Made by a program: the position numbers and the translations under genes. Positions 11,603 to 19,304 of a DNA stretch of 64,000 nt are shown piece after piece (position 1 is the stretch's first letter; every line of letters begins with the position of its first letter). Below the pieces are notes generated by a model that saw only the letters and a list, made by a program, of their open reading frames with translations, was not told the origin of the DNA and made no database searches. The DNA is from Phycicoccus sp. CSK15P-2 (GTDB lineage Bacteria; Actinomycetota; Actinomycetes; Actinomycetales; Dermatophilaceae): positions 62,001 through 126,000 of the forward strand of contig NZ_JAFDVE010000009.1 of the NCBI RefSeq assembly GCF_016888005.1, written 5' to 3'.

Positions 11603-12040
11603 GTGAACACCCCCGCCCCTCCGCCGGTTGATCCCGGCTCCGCCGGTTCCGGTGCCGTCGAGCGGCTCGGCTTCGCCCGGGAGCTCGTCGTCCAGGAGTT
11701 CGGCTACGACACCGACGTGGACGACGCGTTCCGGCTCGCGGTGGAGGGTGCCTGCGGCGCCGAGATGGAGGACGACGAGTACACCGGCGTCGCCGACGCC
11801 GTCCTCCTGTGGTTCCGGCCCGAGGACGGCGACCTCGGGGACGCGCTCGTCGACATGGTGGGTGTCCTCGACGACGGTGGCTTCGTCGTCCTGCTCACCC
11901 CGCGGGGCGAGGACGAGGTCGACCCCAGCGACATCGACGAGGCGGCGGTCGTCACCGGTCTGCACCTGGCCGGGACGTTCAACGCCGCGGACGACTGGCG
12001 GGCCCACAAGCTGGTCGCGCCCAAGTCGGCCCGCCGCTGA
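11603..12040 (+). CDS. DUF3052 family protein
   Basis: A 145-residue acidic cytoplasmic protein of DUF3052, an actinobacterial family that typically lies next to an AhpE-type peroxiredoxin, as here. It begins at GTG 11603 after GAGAGG. The conserved core runs from ERLGFARELVVQEFGYDTDVDD through DDEYTGVADAVLLWFRPEDGDLGDALVDM to LTPRGEDEVDP and ends in DWRAHKLVAPKSARR. There is no catalytic motif. The strict pairing with peroxiredoxin across actinobacteria suggests a shared redox or stress role, but no function has been shown by anything visible in the sequence. Confidence 0.85.
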   Translation: MNTPAPPPVDPGSAGSGAVERLGFARELVVQEFGYDTDVDDAFRLAVEGACGAEMEDDEYTGVADAVLLWFRPEDGDLGDALVDMVGVLDDGGFVVLLTPRGEDEVDPSDIDEAAVVTGLHLAGTFNAADDWRAHKLVAPKSARR

Positions 12041-12118
12041 CCGTCGGCCCCGGGCGGCGGGCGTCGGGGTTCGACGTCCGGCGCGATCGTGTCGGCCCGG
12101 ACTGGCAGGATGAGCCCC

Positions 12119-12595
12119 ATGACCCGCACGAGCCCGCTGGAGCCCGGCGACCTCGCTCCGGACTTCACGCTCCGCGACCAGAACGGCGCCGACGTCACGC
12201 TCTCTGAGCTCACCGCCGAGAAGAACGTCGTCGTCGTGTTCTACCCGTGGGCCTTCTCGGGCATCTGCACCGGGGAGCTCGACGAGATCCGCGACCACCT
12301 CGAGAACTTCGTCGGCGACGACCTCCAGGTCGTGTGCGTCTCGTGCGACCCGATGTTCAGTGTCCGTGCCTGGGCCGACATCCAGGGGTACTTCTTCCCG
12401 CTGCTGTCCGACGCCTGGCCGCACGGTGCGGTGGCCTCGGCGTACGGCGTCCTGGACGAGCGCACCGGCGCCGCCCTGCGCGGCACCTTCCTCGTCGGAC
12501 GGGACCGCACGGTGCGCTGGACGCTCGTCAACGGCGTGGGGGAGGCCCGGGACTTCTCGGGCCTGACGGCCGAGGTCGAGTCGCTGTCGGTCTGA
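12119..12595 (+). CDS. ahpE: AhpE-type peroxiredoxin
   Basis: A thiol peroxidase that reduces hydroperoxides through a peroxidatic cysteine. The 158-residue protein has the thioredoxin-fold start (GDLAPDFTLRDQNG) and the active-site segment FYPWAFSGICTGELDEIRD with C50, matching the AhpE form in which Ser replaces the usual Thr three residues before Cys. Further cysteines are C73 and C76 (VVCVSCDP). ATG 12119 is supported by CAGGAT (12106-12111) 7 nt upstream, suggesting a leaderless message. AhpE enzymes are usually 1-Cys and recycled by mycothiol/mycoredoxin in actinobacteria. That is family knowledge, not seen here. Confidence 0.9.
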   Translation: MTRTSPLEPGDLAPDFTLRDQNGADVTLSELTAEKNVVVVFYPWAFSGICTGELDEIRDHLENFVGDDLQVVCVSCDPMFSVRAWADIQGYFFPLLSDAWPHGAVASAYGVLDERTGAALRGTFLVGRDRTVRWTLVNGVGEARDFSGLTAEVESLSV

Positions 12596-12663
12596 GCACG
12601 CGGGACGGCGACCTGCCAGAATGCTCGCGGCTCCCCGGCCGCCGTGGCAGGGTGAGCCCTTCG

Positions 12664-12736
12664 GGGCCTGTAGCTCAGCTGGTAGAGCGCCGCGTTTACA
12701 CCGCGTCGGTCGTCGGTTCGATCCCGGCCGGGCCCA
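12664..12736 (+). tRNA. tRNA-Val (anticodon TAC)
   Basis: All four arms can be folded: acceptor GGGCCTG/CGGGCCC, D-stem GCTC/GAGC, anticodon loop TTTACAC with anticodon TAC for valine, and T-arm GTCGG-TTCGATC-CCGGC. The outermost anticodon-stem pair is a C-T mismatch. The discriminator base is A at 12736 and CCA is not encoded. The nif3 start codon begins at 12738, one base after the tRNA. CAGGGT at 12648-12653 is a possible -10. Confidence 0.95.
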
Positions 12737-12737
12737 C

Positions 12738-13586
12738 ATGAGCGACGAGGCACCCACCCTGCGCGAGGTGCTCGACGTCGTCGAGCACCTGTACCCGCCC
12801 GAGCACGCGCAGTCCTGGGACCGCGTGGGGCTCGTCACGGGCGACCCGGACCAGCCGGTGCGCCGGGTGCACCTCGCCGTGGACCCGACCCTCGCGGTCG
12901 TCGAGGAGGCACGCGACCTCGGGGCCGACCTCCTGCTGACCCACCACCCCCTGCTGCTGCGGGGCGTGCACTCGGTGGCCACGACCTCGGCCAAGGGTGC
13001 GACGGTCACCGGTCTCGTCGTCGGGGACGTCGCGCTGTACGTCGCCCACACGAACGCCGACGTCGCGGACGAGGGAGTGTGCGAGGCGCTCGCGGACGCC
13101 TGCGGGCTCGGACACACCGAACCGCTGCTCGTCGTCGAGGGCCGGCCGCTCGGCAGGGTCGGTGAGCTCGACGCCACGACGACACTGCGTGACTTCGTCG
13201 AGGCGCTGGTCGTCCACCTGCCGCCGACGGCGGGTGGGGTGCGGGTCGCCGGCCCGCCGGACGCCCCGGTCCGGAGCGTCGCCGTGCTCGGGGGCTCGGG
13301 AGACGACCTCTTCGACGCGGTGCGGGCGTGCGGCGCCGACGTGTACGTCACGGCCGACCTGCGTCATCACCCGGCGCTGGAGGCACGGGAGGAGGCCCGC
13401 GACGGGACCCCGTACCTCGTCGACGCCGGGCACTGGGCGAGCGAGCACGTGTGGCTCGCCCGGGCCGAGGGGGCGCTGCGTGCCGGCCTCGGGGAGGCCG
13501 CCACTAGGGTGGAGACCCACATCAGCACAGTGCGCACCGACCCCTGGACGTTCGTCGTCGGTGCCGACGAGGGAGGTACCCCGTGA
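12738..13586 (+). CDS. Nif3-like dinuclear metal-centre protein
   Basis: A 282-residue member of the Nif3/YbgI/DUF34 family, hexameric or trimeric proteins with a two-metal site and no agreed function. It starts PTLREVLDVVEHLYPPEHAQSWDRVG, shows the metal-binding LLLTHHPLLL (H69/H70), AHTNAD, and the C-terminal DAGHWASEHVW block that contributes further ligands. The only start consistent with the family is ATG 12738, directly after tRNA-Val. The stop overlaps the zinc-ribbon gene start (GTGA). The order nif3 - zinc ribbon - RNase H is common in actinobacteria. The insert seen in long Nif3 proteins is reduced here. Confidence 0.88.
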   Translation: MSDEAPTLREVLDVVEHLYPPEHAQSWDRVGLVTGDPDQPVRRVHLAVDPTLAVVEEARDLGADLLLTHHPLLLRGVHSVATTSAKGATVTGLVVGDVALYVAHTNADVADEGVCEALADACGLGHTEPLLVVEGRPLGRVGELDATTTLRDFVEALVVHLPPTAGGVRVAGPPDAPVRSVAVLGGSGDDLFDAVRACGADVYVTADLRHHPALEAREEARDGTPYLVDAGHWASEHVWLARAEGALRAGLGEAATRVETHISTVRTDPWTFVVGADEGGTP

Positions 13587-14323
13587 GAGCCGAGTCCGCC
13601 CGCCAGCAGCGGCTGCTCGACCTCCAGGCCATCGACACCCGGCTCGACCAGATCGCCCACGCGCGGCGCACCCTGCCGCAGCTGGCCGAGCTCGCCGACC
13701 TCGAGGGCAAGGCCCGCCTCCTCGACGACCAGCTCGTGCGGTCGCGCACCGAGCTCGGTGACGTCCAGCGTGAGGTCGCGAAGGCGGAGTCGGACGTCCA
13801 GCTCGTCCGTGACCGCGCAGAGCGGGACCAGAAGCGGCTCGACTCGGGGGTGGGCACGGCCAAGGACCTCCAGGCGCTGCAGCACGAGCTCGAGTCGCTC
13901 GGCCGCCGCCAGTCCGAGCTCGAGGACGTCGAGCTCGAGGTCATGGAGCGTGCCGAGGCGGCCGAGCACGACGTCGCCGAGCTCGAGCGCGGGCGCGCCG
14001 AGCTCGCCGAACGGATCACCGGGCTCGAGTCCGCGCGGGACGAGGCGCTCGCCACCCTGGACACCGAGGCCACGGAGGTCGCCGCGCCCCGCCCCACCGT
14101 CGTCGGCGAGGTGGGGGAGGACCTCGTCACCCTGTACGAGAAGATCCGGGCCGGCTCGGGCGGTACCGGGGCGGCCGCGCTGAGCCAGCGCCGCTGCGGT
14201 GGGTGCCGGCTGGAGCTCAACCCCGTCGACATCTCCCGCATCCGGAGCGCCGACGAGGACGAGGTCGTCCGCTGCGAGGAGTGCAGCCGCATCCTCGTGC
14301 GCACCCCCGAGTCCGGGCTGTGA
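13583..14323 (+). CDS. Coiled-coil C4 zinc-ribbon protein
   Basis: A 246-residue protein of the COG1579 type. A long coiled coil (about residues 10-175, rich in E/R/L heptads such as RQSELEDVELEVMERAEAAEHDV) is followed by a C4 zinc ribbon made by RRCGGCRLEL and RCEECSRIL near residues 205-240. It lies between nif3 and RNase HI with 4-bp overlaps on both sides, so the three are translationally coupled. The family is predicted to bind nucleic acid. One Helicobacter homologue has been studied structurally, but no firm function is established. Confidence 0.85.
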   Translation: MRAESARQQRLLDLQAIDTRLDQIAHARRTLPQLAELADLEGKARLLDDQLVRSRTELGDVQREVAKAESDVQLVRDRAERDQKRLDSGVGTAKDLQALQHELESLGRRQSELEDVELEVMERAEAAEHDVAELERGRAELAERITGLESARDEALATLDTEATEVAAPRPTVVGEVGEDLVTLYEKIRAGSGGTGAAALSQRRCGGCRLELNPVDISRIRSADEDEVVRCEECSRILVRTPESGL

Positions 14324-15237
14324 GCCGGCGCCTCACGGTCGAGGCCGACGGCGGCTCGCGCGGCAACCCGGGGGTGGCCGGCTACGGCGCGCTCGTCCGG
14401 GACGGCGCCACCGGCGCGCTGCTCGCCGAGCGGGCCGAGCCGCTCGGGAAGGCGTCGAACAACGTCGCGGAGTACCGCGGGCTCATCGCCGGCCTCGAGG
14501 CGGCGTACGCCATCGAGCCGGGGGCCGACGTCGTCGTGCGGATGGACTCCAAGCTCGTCGTCGAGCAGATGTCCGGCACCTGGAAGATCAAGCACGAGGA
14601 CATGAAGCGCCTCGCGCTGCGGGCTCGCGACGTCGCGGCGGCCATCCGCACCGCCGGGGGGTCGGTGCGCTACGAGTGGATCCCGCGGGCCGAGAACTCC
14701 GACGCAGACGCGCTCTCCAACGACGGCATGGACGGTCTGACGGTCGACCGCCGGCACGACGACGTCGGCTCCGAGGCGGAGGACGGGGAGGCCGCCGCGT
14801 GCGACCCGGCCACGGTGCGGAGCGGGACGCCGGTGCGGGTGGTCCTCGTCGCCGAGGCCACGGGCGCGGCGTCGAGGACGGCTGCGCAGGCCGTCGAACG
14901 GCTGCTCGGCGGTGCGCCCCGCCGGCTGCTCACGGCGCCGGGGGAGGCGTCCGTCGAGACCGCGGCCGAGGTCGGGGACGCGCTCGGTGTGGACCCCGTC
15001 GTCGACGCCGGCTGGGACGTGGGGGTGGATCCGGCGGACGCCTGGGGACGGGTCGTCGGGCGAGGAGGGACCACGGTCGTCGTGTGCCCGCCCGACACGG
15101 TCCGCGCGGTGCTCGGCCACGTGCTCGGGATGCCCGCAGGGCGCTCCGGACGCCTCGCGGTCGCGCCGGGCTCGCTCGCCGGCGTCGAGGTGTGGGCGGG
15201 CGACGACGTGTCCGTGGCCTTCACCAACCGCACCTGA
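14320..15237 (+). CDS. RNase HI fused to a degenerate histidine-phosphatase domain
   Basis: Residues 1-140 are a type I RNase H that cuts RNA in RNA-DNA hybrids, with the D-E-D-D set D10 (VEADGGSRGNPG), E51 (NNVAEYRG), D76 (MDSKLV) and D130 (NSDADALSN). After a linker, residues 165-305 align with the phosphoglycerate-mutase-like domain of mycobacterial Rv2228c (RNase H/acid phosphatase). Here the catalytic RHG is replaced by AEA, the SSPLxR loop by TAPGEA, and the SH of the last motif by CP. The second half thus keeps the fold outline but lacks the catalytic histidines. The GTG overlaps the upstream stop. At 305 residues it is about 60 shorter than Rv2228c. Confidence 0.85.
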   Translation: MSRRLTVEADGGSRGNPGVAGYGALVRDGATGALLAERAEPLGKASNNVAEYRGLIAGLEAAYAIEPGADVVVRMDSKLVVEQMSGTWKIKHEDMKRLALRARDVAAAIRTAGGSVRYEWIPRAENSDADALSNDGMDGLTVDRRHDDVGSEAEDGEAAACDPATVRSGTPVRVVLVAEATGAASRTAAQAVERLLGGAPRRLLTAPGEASVETAAEVGDALGVDPVVDAGWDVGVDPADAWGRVVGRGGTTVVVCPPDTVRAVLGHVLGMPAGRSGRLAVAPGSLAGVEVWAGDDVSVAFTNRT

Positions 15238-15330
15238 CCGGAGGCAGGGCGGGCCAGGAGACCGACGCGGGCCACCGTGTCCGATGAGACATCGGGACAG
15301 GGCCGTGCCGACGTGTCTACCCTCGTCGGC

Positions 15331-15744
15331 ATGGCCTACGCAGGAGACGTCACCCCGCCCGAGGCGTACACGGCGGTCACCGGTCCGGACGACGCGGTGC
15401 TCGTCGACGTGCGCACCTCCGCCGAGTGGTCCTTCGTCGGCGTGCCGGAGCTCGGCTCCTCGGGGCGCCGGCCGCTGTTCGTCGAGTGGAACCGCTTCCC
15501 CGGGGGCGCGGTCAACGACGGCTTCGTCGACGAGCTCCGGGCCGCGGGCCTCGAGCCCGGCCGGCCGGTCTACTTCCTGTGCCGGTCCGGCGTGCGCTCG
15601 GTCGCCGCCGCCGAGGCGGCCACCGCGGCCGGCCTCGGCCCCGCGTACAACATCGTCGAGGGCTTCGAGGGGCCGGTCGACCCGGCCGGCCACCGCAGCG
15701 TGTCCGGCTGGAAGGTCGACGGGCTGCCCTGGCGGCAGCAGTGA
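15331..15744 (+). CDS. Rhodanese-like sulfurtransferase
   Basis: A single-domain rhodanese of 137 residues beginning MAYAGDVTPPEAY. The active-site loop CRSGVRS carries the persulfide-forming cysteine, and VLVDVRTSAEW and the C-terminal GWKVDGLPW are typical of the family. ATG 15331 is chosen because TACCCT (15318-15323) stands 7 nt upstream. An upstream GTG would add 18 residues unlike the family. Its stop overlaps the start of metZ, an O-succinylhomoserine sulfhydrylase, so the rhodanese may handle sulfur for the methionine branch. This pairing is frequent in actinobacteria, but the biochemical link is inference. Confidence 0.88.
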   Translation: MAYAGDVTPPEAYTAVTGPDDAVLVDVRTSAEWSFVGVPELGSSGRRPLFVEWNRFPGGAVNDGFVDELRAAGLEPGRPVYFLCRSGVRSVAAAEAATAAGLGPAYNIVEGFEGPVDPAGHRSVSGWKVDGLPWRQQ

Positions 15745-16967
15745 GCGACGCCCCGGGCCCCGAGCACGCGCTCCGGCCGCGCACGCTCGCGGTCCGCGGC
15801 GGCCTCGAGCGCAGCGGCTTCGACGAGACCGCCGAGTCGCTCTACCTGACCTCCGGGTTCGTCTACGAGTCCGCAGCCCAGGCGGAGGCGGCCTTCAAGG
15901 ACGAGGTCGAGCACTACATCTACAGCCGGTACGGCAACCCCACCGTCACGGTCTTCGAGGAGCGGATGCGCCTCATGGAGGGCGCCGAGGCCTGCTTCGC
16001 CACCGCTTCCGGGATGGCGGCGGTCTTCACGGCGATGGCCGCGCTGTGCGGCGCGGGTGACCGCGTCGTCGCCTCGCGGGCCCTGTTCGGCTCGTGCTTC
16101 GTCATCCTCGACGAGATCCTGCCGCGCTGGGGAGTCGAGACCGTGTTCGTGGACGGCGCCGACCTCGACCAGTGGCAGGACGCCCTCGCCACCCCGACCA
16201 CCGCCGTGTTCTTCGAGACCCCGAGCAACCCGATGCAGGAGCTCGTCGACATCCGGGCCGTCTCCGACCTCGCCCACGCCGCCGGGGCCACCGTCGTCGT
16301 CGACAACGTCTTCGGCACCCCGGTCTTCAGCCACCCGCTCGCGCACGGCGCGGACGTCGTCGTGTACTCCGCGACCAAGCACATCGACGGTCAGGGCCGG
16401 GCTCTCGGTGGTGCCGTCCTCGGCCCGGCGGAGTACATCGACGGCCCCGTGAAGAACCTCATGCGGCACACCGGCCCGTCCCTCTCCCCGTTCAACGCGT
16501 GGGTCATGACCAAGGGTCTGGAGACCCTCGACCTCCGGGTCCGCGCGATGGCCGACTCCACCCTGCACATCGCGCAGAGGCTCGAGCAGTGGATGGCCGA
16601 CGGCCGGGGCCTGACCCGGGTCGTCTACCCGCACCTGCCGAGCCACCCGCAGCACGACCTCGCACTGCGTCAGCTCGAAGGTGGCGCGGGTACCGTCGTC
16701 ACCTTCGAGGTCGTGGGCGGCAAGGGCGCGGCCTTCGCGATGCTCGACGCGTTCCGGCTCGTCGACATCTCCAACAACCTCGGCGACGCGAAGTCCCTGA
16801 CGACCCATCCGGCGACGACGACACATCGCCGGCTCACCCCGGAGGCCCGTGCTGCCGTCGGCATCACCGACGGCACGGTCCGGGTCTCGGTCGGCCTCGA
16901 GGACACCGAGGACCTCCTCGAGGACCTCGACCACGCCCTCGCGGCGGCCGAGGCGGCCACGCGCTGA
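15741..16967 (+). CDS. metZ: O-succinylhomoserine sulfhydrylase
   Basis: A PLP enzyme of the Cys/Met-metabolism family that makes homocysteine from O-succinylhomoserine and sulfide, giving a direct sulfhydrylation route to methionine. It has 408 residues. The Schiff-base lysine is K213 in SATKHIDGQGRALGG, preceded by VDNVFGTP, with SRYGNPT near the N-terminus and the C-terminal SLTTHPATTTH substrate loop. The GQGR after the lysine region favours MetZ over cystathionine gamma-lyase/synthase, though activity can vary in this family. The GTG start overlaps the rhodanese stop. Confidence 0.87.
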   Translation: MSDAPGPEHALRPRTLAVRGGLERSGFDETAESLYLTSGFVYESAAQAEAAFKDEVEHYIYSRYGNPTVTVFEERMRLMEGAEACFATASGMAAVFTAMAALCGAGDRVVASRALFGSCFVILDEILPRWGVETVFVDGADLDQWQDALATPTTAVFFETPSNPMQELVDIRAVSDLAHAAGATVVVDNVFGTPVFSHPLAHGADVVVYSATKHIDGQGRALGGAVLGPAEYIDGPVKNLMRHTGPSLSPFNAWVMTKGLETLDLRVRAMADSTLHIAQRLEQWMADGRGLTRVVYPHLPSHPQHDLALRQLEGGAGTVVTFEVVGGKGAAFAMLDAFRLVDISNNLGDAKSLTTHPATTTHRRLTPEARAAVGITDGTVRVSVGLEDTEDLLEDLDHALAAAEAATR

Positions 16968-17000
16968 GCGGTGAGGCCACCGCGCTGTTAGCGTCGCGCC

Positions 17001-17465
17001 ATGCCCTCTCGCGACGTCGTCTCCGTCCAGCGCCTCATCCCCGCGGCCCCGGAGCCCATCTTCGACCTCCTCGTCGACCCCGCGGGCCATACCCGGATCG
17101 ACGGCGGCGGATCGGTGCGCGGCGCGCGCAGCGGCGGCCGGCGCCTGACGCTCGGAGACCGGTTCGGGATGGACATGAAGATCGGGGCTCCCTACTCGAC
17201 GAGCAACACGGTCATCGAGTACGAGGCGAACCGCCGGATCGCCTGGCAGACGCTGGCCGGGGGCGTCCTGAGCAGGTTCGTCGGCGGACGCATCTGGCGC
17301 TACGAGCTCGAGCCGGTCGACGGCGGCACGCTCGTCACCGAGTCCTGGGACATCTCGCAGGAGGCGGCGTTCAGCAAGCCGGCCGTGCGCCGGATGGAGG
17401 GGATGACGCGGCGCAACATGGCGTCGACGCTCGAGCGCATCGACGAGCTCGTCACGGGCGGCTGA
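17001..17465 (+). CDS. SRPBCC family protein
   Basis: A 154-residue START/Bet v1-like protein. VSVQRLIPAAPEPIFDLLVDP opens the fold, a central strand pair ends in IWRYELEPVDGGTLVTESWD, and a long C-terminal helix (MTRRNMASTLERIDELV) closes the hydrophobic cavity. Such proteins bind lipids or polyketides, or act as polyketide cyclases or dehydratases, but no catalytic residue identifies a substrate. TAGCGT (16989-16994) lies 6 nt before the ATG, suggesting a leaderless message. It converges with the MpaB-type gene. Confidence 0.75.
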   Translation: MPSRDVVSVQRLIPAAPEPIFDLLVDPAGHTRIDGGGSVRGARSGGRRLTLGDRFGMDMKIGAPYSTSNTVIEYEANRRIAWQTLAGGVLSRFVGGRIWRYELEPVDGGTLVTESWDISQEAAFSKPAVRRMEGMTRRNMASTLERIDELVTGG

Positions 17466-17557
17466 CGCCTGGGCCCCGCTCCGAGGTGGGGACCGGCCGG
17501 ACGACGGCCTGGGCTCACCGTGAATCGGACGTGCGGGGGGCGGCCCTCATCCCTCGG

Positions 17558-18448
17558 TCAGTCGCCCTCGACCGCCGCCCGACGCTCCTCCGCGACGCCC
17601 GCCATCGCCCATCTCACGGCCTTGGTGCCCACGAGCCCCAGGGCGCCCGCCGTCCCGGCCACCGGCCCGGTGACGGGTAGCCGCAGCTGCCGACGTGCCC
17701 ACGGCGGGAGCAGCGCCACACCGCCGGACGCGATGAGCCCGTACCCGGGCCGGGCGGTCCACGGCAGGGGAGGGTCGAGGAGCAGGAAGCGGGCGGCGTC
17801 CCGGGCCGCCGGTGTGGCCCGCAGCACGGGGCGGTAGGCGGTGAGCGCGTCGTCCAGCGCCGCGACGTCGGTGGGGACGTCCGCGGCCCCGAGCCGGCGG
17901 GCCACCACGGCCGCCTGGGCGACGTAGGTGTCGGCCTCACCGTCGGTGAGCGGTTCGGCGGCGTAACGCTGGAAGGCGCGCAGGAAGCTCCAGGCCTCCG
18001 CGACGTGCACCCAGCGCAGGAGGTCCGGGTCGGACGCCCGGTAGGGGACACCGTCGTCGTCCCGACCGCGGACCCGGTCGTGGACGTCCCGGACGCGTTC
18101 GATCGCCTCTTCGGCGTCCGGCACGGTGCCGAACGTCGTCGTCGCGAGGAACCGTGACGTCCGCTGCAGCCTGCCCCACGGGTCGCCCCGGTATCCGCTG
18201 TGCCCCGCCACGCCTGCCATCGCCGAAGGGTGGAGGGACTGCAGGAGCAGGGCGGCGACACCGCCGGGGAACATGGATGCCTCCGCGTGCACCCGCCAGA
18301 CGGGGTCGTCGGGCCGGAACCAGCGCTCCCCACGGCGGCCCCAGATGACCGCGGCGCGCTCCGGGGCGTCCTCGCCCGCCACCCGGGCGCGCAGGGCGTG
18401 GCCCAACCGGCGCTGCGCCGCCCGGCCGATGCCGTCGATGACCGTCAT
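17558..18448 (-). CDS. Oxygenase MpaB family protein (DUF2236)
   Basis: A 296-residue protein of the DUF2236 family, which includes fungal MpaB and the haem enzyme latex-clearing protein Lcp. Conserved blocks visible are PVWRVHAEASMFPGGVAALLLQSLHPSAM near residue 50, the TTTFGTVPDAEEAIERVRDVH block, and LLRWVHVAEAWSFLRAFQRY near 145, whose histidine is of the kind that binds haem in this family. The C-terminus has hydrophobic stretches. The ATG at 18448 follows GGAGG. Enzymatic activity and substrate are unknown. Oxygenase is the family label only. Confidence 0.75.
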   Translation of the reverse strand: MTVIDGIGRAAQRRLGHALRARVAGEDAPERAAVIWGRRGERWFRPDDPVWRVHAEASMFPGGVAALLLQSLHPSAMAGVAGHSGYRGDPWGRLQRTSRFLATTTFGTVPDAEEAIERVRDVHDRVRGRDDDGVPYRASDPDLLRWVHVAEAWSFLRAFQRYAAEPLTDGEADTYVAQAAVVARRLGAADVPTDVAALDDALTAYRPVLRATPAARDAARFLLLDPPLPWTARPGYGLIASGGVALLPPWARRQLRLPVTGPVAGTAGALGLVGTKAVRWAMAGVAEERRAAVEGD

Positions 18449-18525
18449 GTGCCTCCGTCCGCCGTGGGGTCCACCACGTCCAACGGACGATGGACCCGTC
18501 GCGCTTCCGGGTGTCGAAGGTTGGG

Positions 18526-19272
18526 TCAGGGCGCCCGGACGTCGAGCACCCAGGGCGTGCCGGCACGGTCGGGTTCGTGCAACGTGGTGGCGAACGCTCC
18601 GGACACGACGTCCGCGACCGCGGGCACCGACCGTGCCGCCACCCCGGCCTCGCACAGATGCCGTGCGACGAGACCGCGGGTGTGCTTCGCCATGTGGCTC
18701 GCTCCGGGGACGCGGACCTGCACCCACCGCTCCGTGAGCGTGCCGCGGGGACGCCACGCGGCGACGTAGGCCGCGGACCGGCAGTCGACGAGCACGCCGC
18801 GTCCGGCGGCCTCGGTGAGCGGGGCGTCGAGGGCCTCCCGCCAGGCGGTCGCCAACGGTCCCACTCCCGGCAGGGTGACGCCCATCGCGAGCCGGTAGGC
18901 GGTGATCCGGTCGGTGGGCCGGACCGCCCCGTGCAGGGCGGAGACGACGACGAGCCACCGGTTGGCCCGCCGGCGTGCCGAGGCGTCGAGCCCGGGGAGG
19001 TCGAGCGCGTCGTAGAGGACTCCGGTGTACACCTGCGCCGCCGGCGTGGCGGGCAGGGTCGCGAGCTCGACATTGCGGCCGACCTCGTCCAGCACACCCT
19101 CGGACACGCCGAGCACTGCGGCGGCGTCGGGCGTGGCACTCACCTCCGCGAGCGCTGCCGCCACCCGTGCCCGCAGCGGTGCGAGGGTGGGGAAGGACCA
19201 GGTCGCAGGGTCGGCCGGGTGGCCGCGGCGACGGTTCCACTTGGACTCCGACGGCGGGAGGAGGACGAGCAC
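18526..19272 (-). CDS. yaaA: Peroxide stress protein YaaA (DUF328)
   Basis: A 248-residue member of the YaaA/DUF328 family. It begins MLVLLPPSESKWNRRRG, the signature start (LLPPSE.K), and continues with QVYTGVLYDALDLPGLD, VVSALHGAVRPTDRITAYRLAMG and HMAKHTRGLVARHL, all family blocks. In E. coli YaaA limits free iron during hydrogen peroxide stress, and structural work on the family shows DNA binding. A GTG at 19272 is the only fitting start. It is divergent from the RNase gene with only 32 bp between them. Confidence 0.88.
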   Translation of the reverse strand: MLVLLPPSESKWNRRRGHPADPATWSFPTLAPLRARVAAALAEVSATPDAAAVLGVSEGVLDEVGRNVELATLPATPAAQVYTGVLYDALDLPGLDASARRRANRWLVVVSALHGAVRPTDRITAYRLAMGVTLPGVGPLATAWREALDAPLTEAAGRGVLVDCRSAAYVAAWRPRGTLTERWVQVRVPGASHMAKHTRGLVARHLCEAGVAARSVPAVADVVSGAFATTLHEPDRAGTPWVLDVRAP

Positions 19273-19304
19273 AGGGGCAGCGTACGGAGGTTAGGTTGGG
19301 GAAC

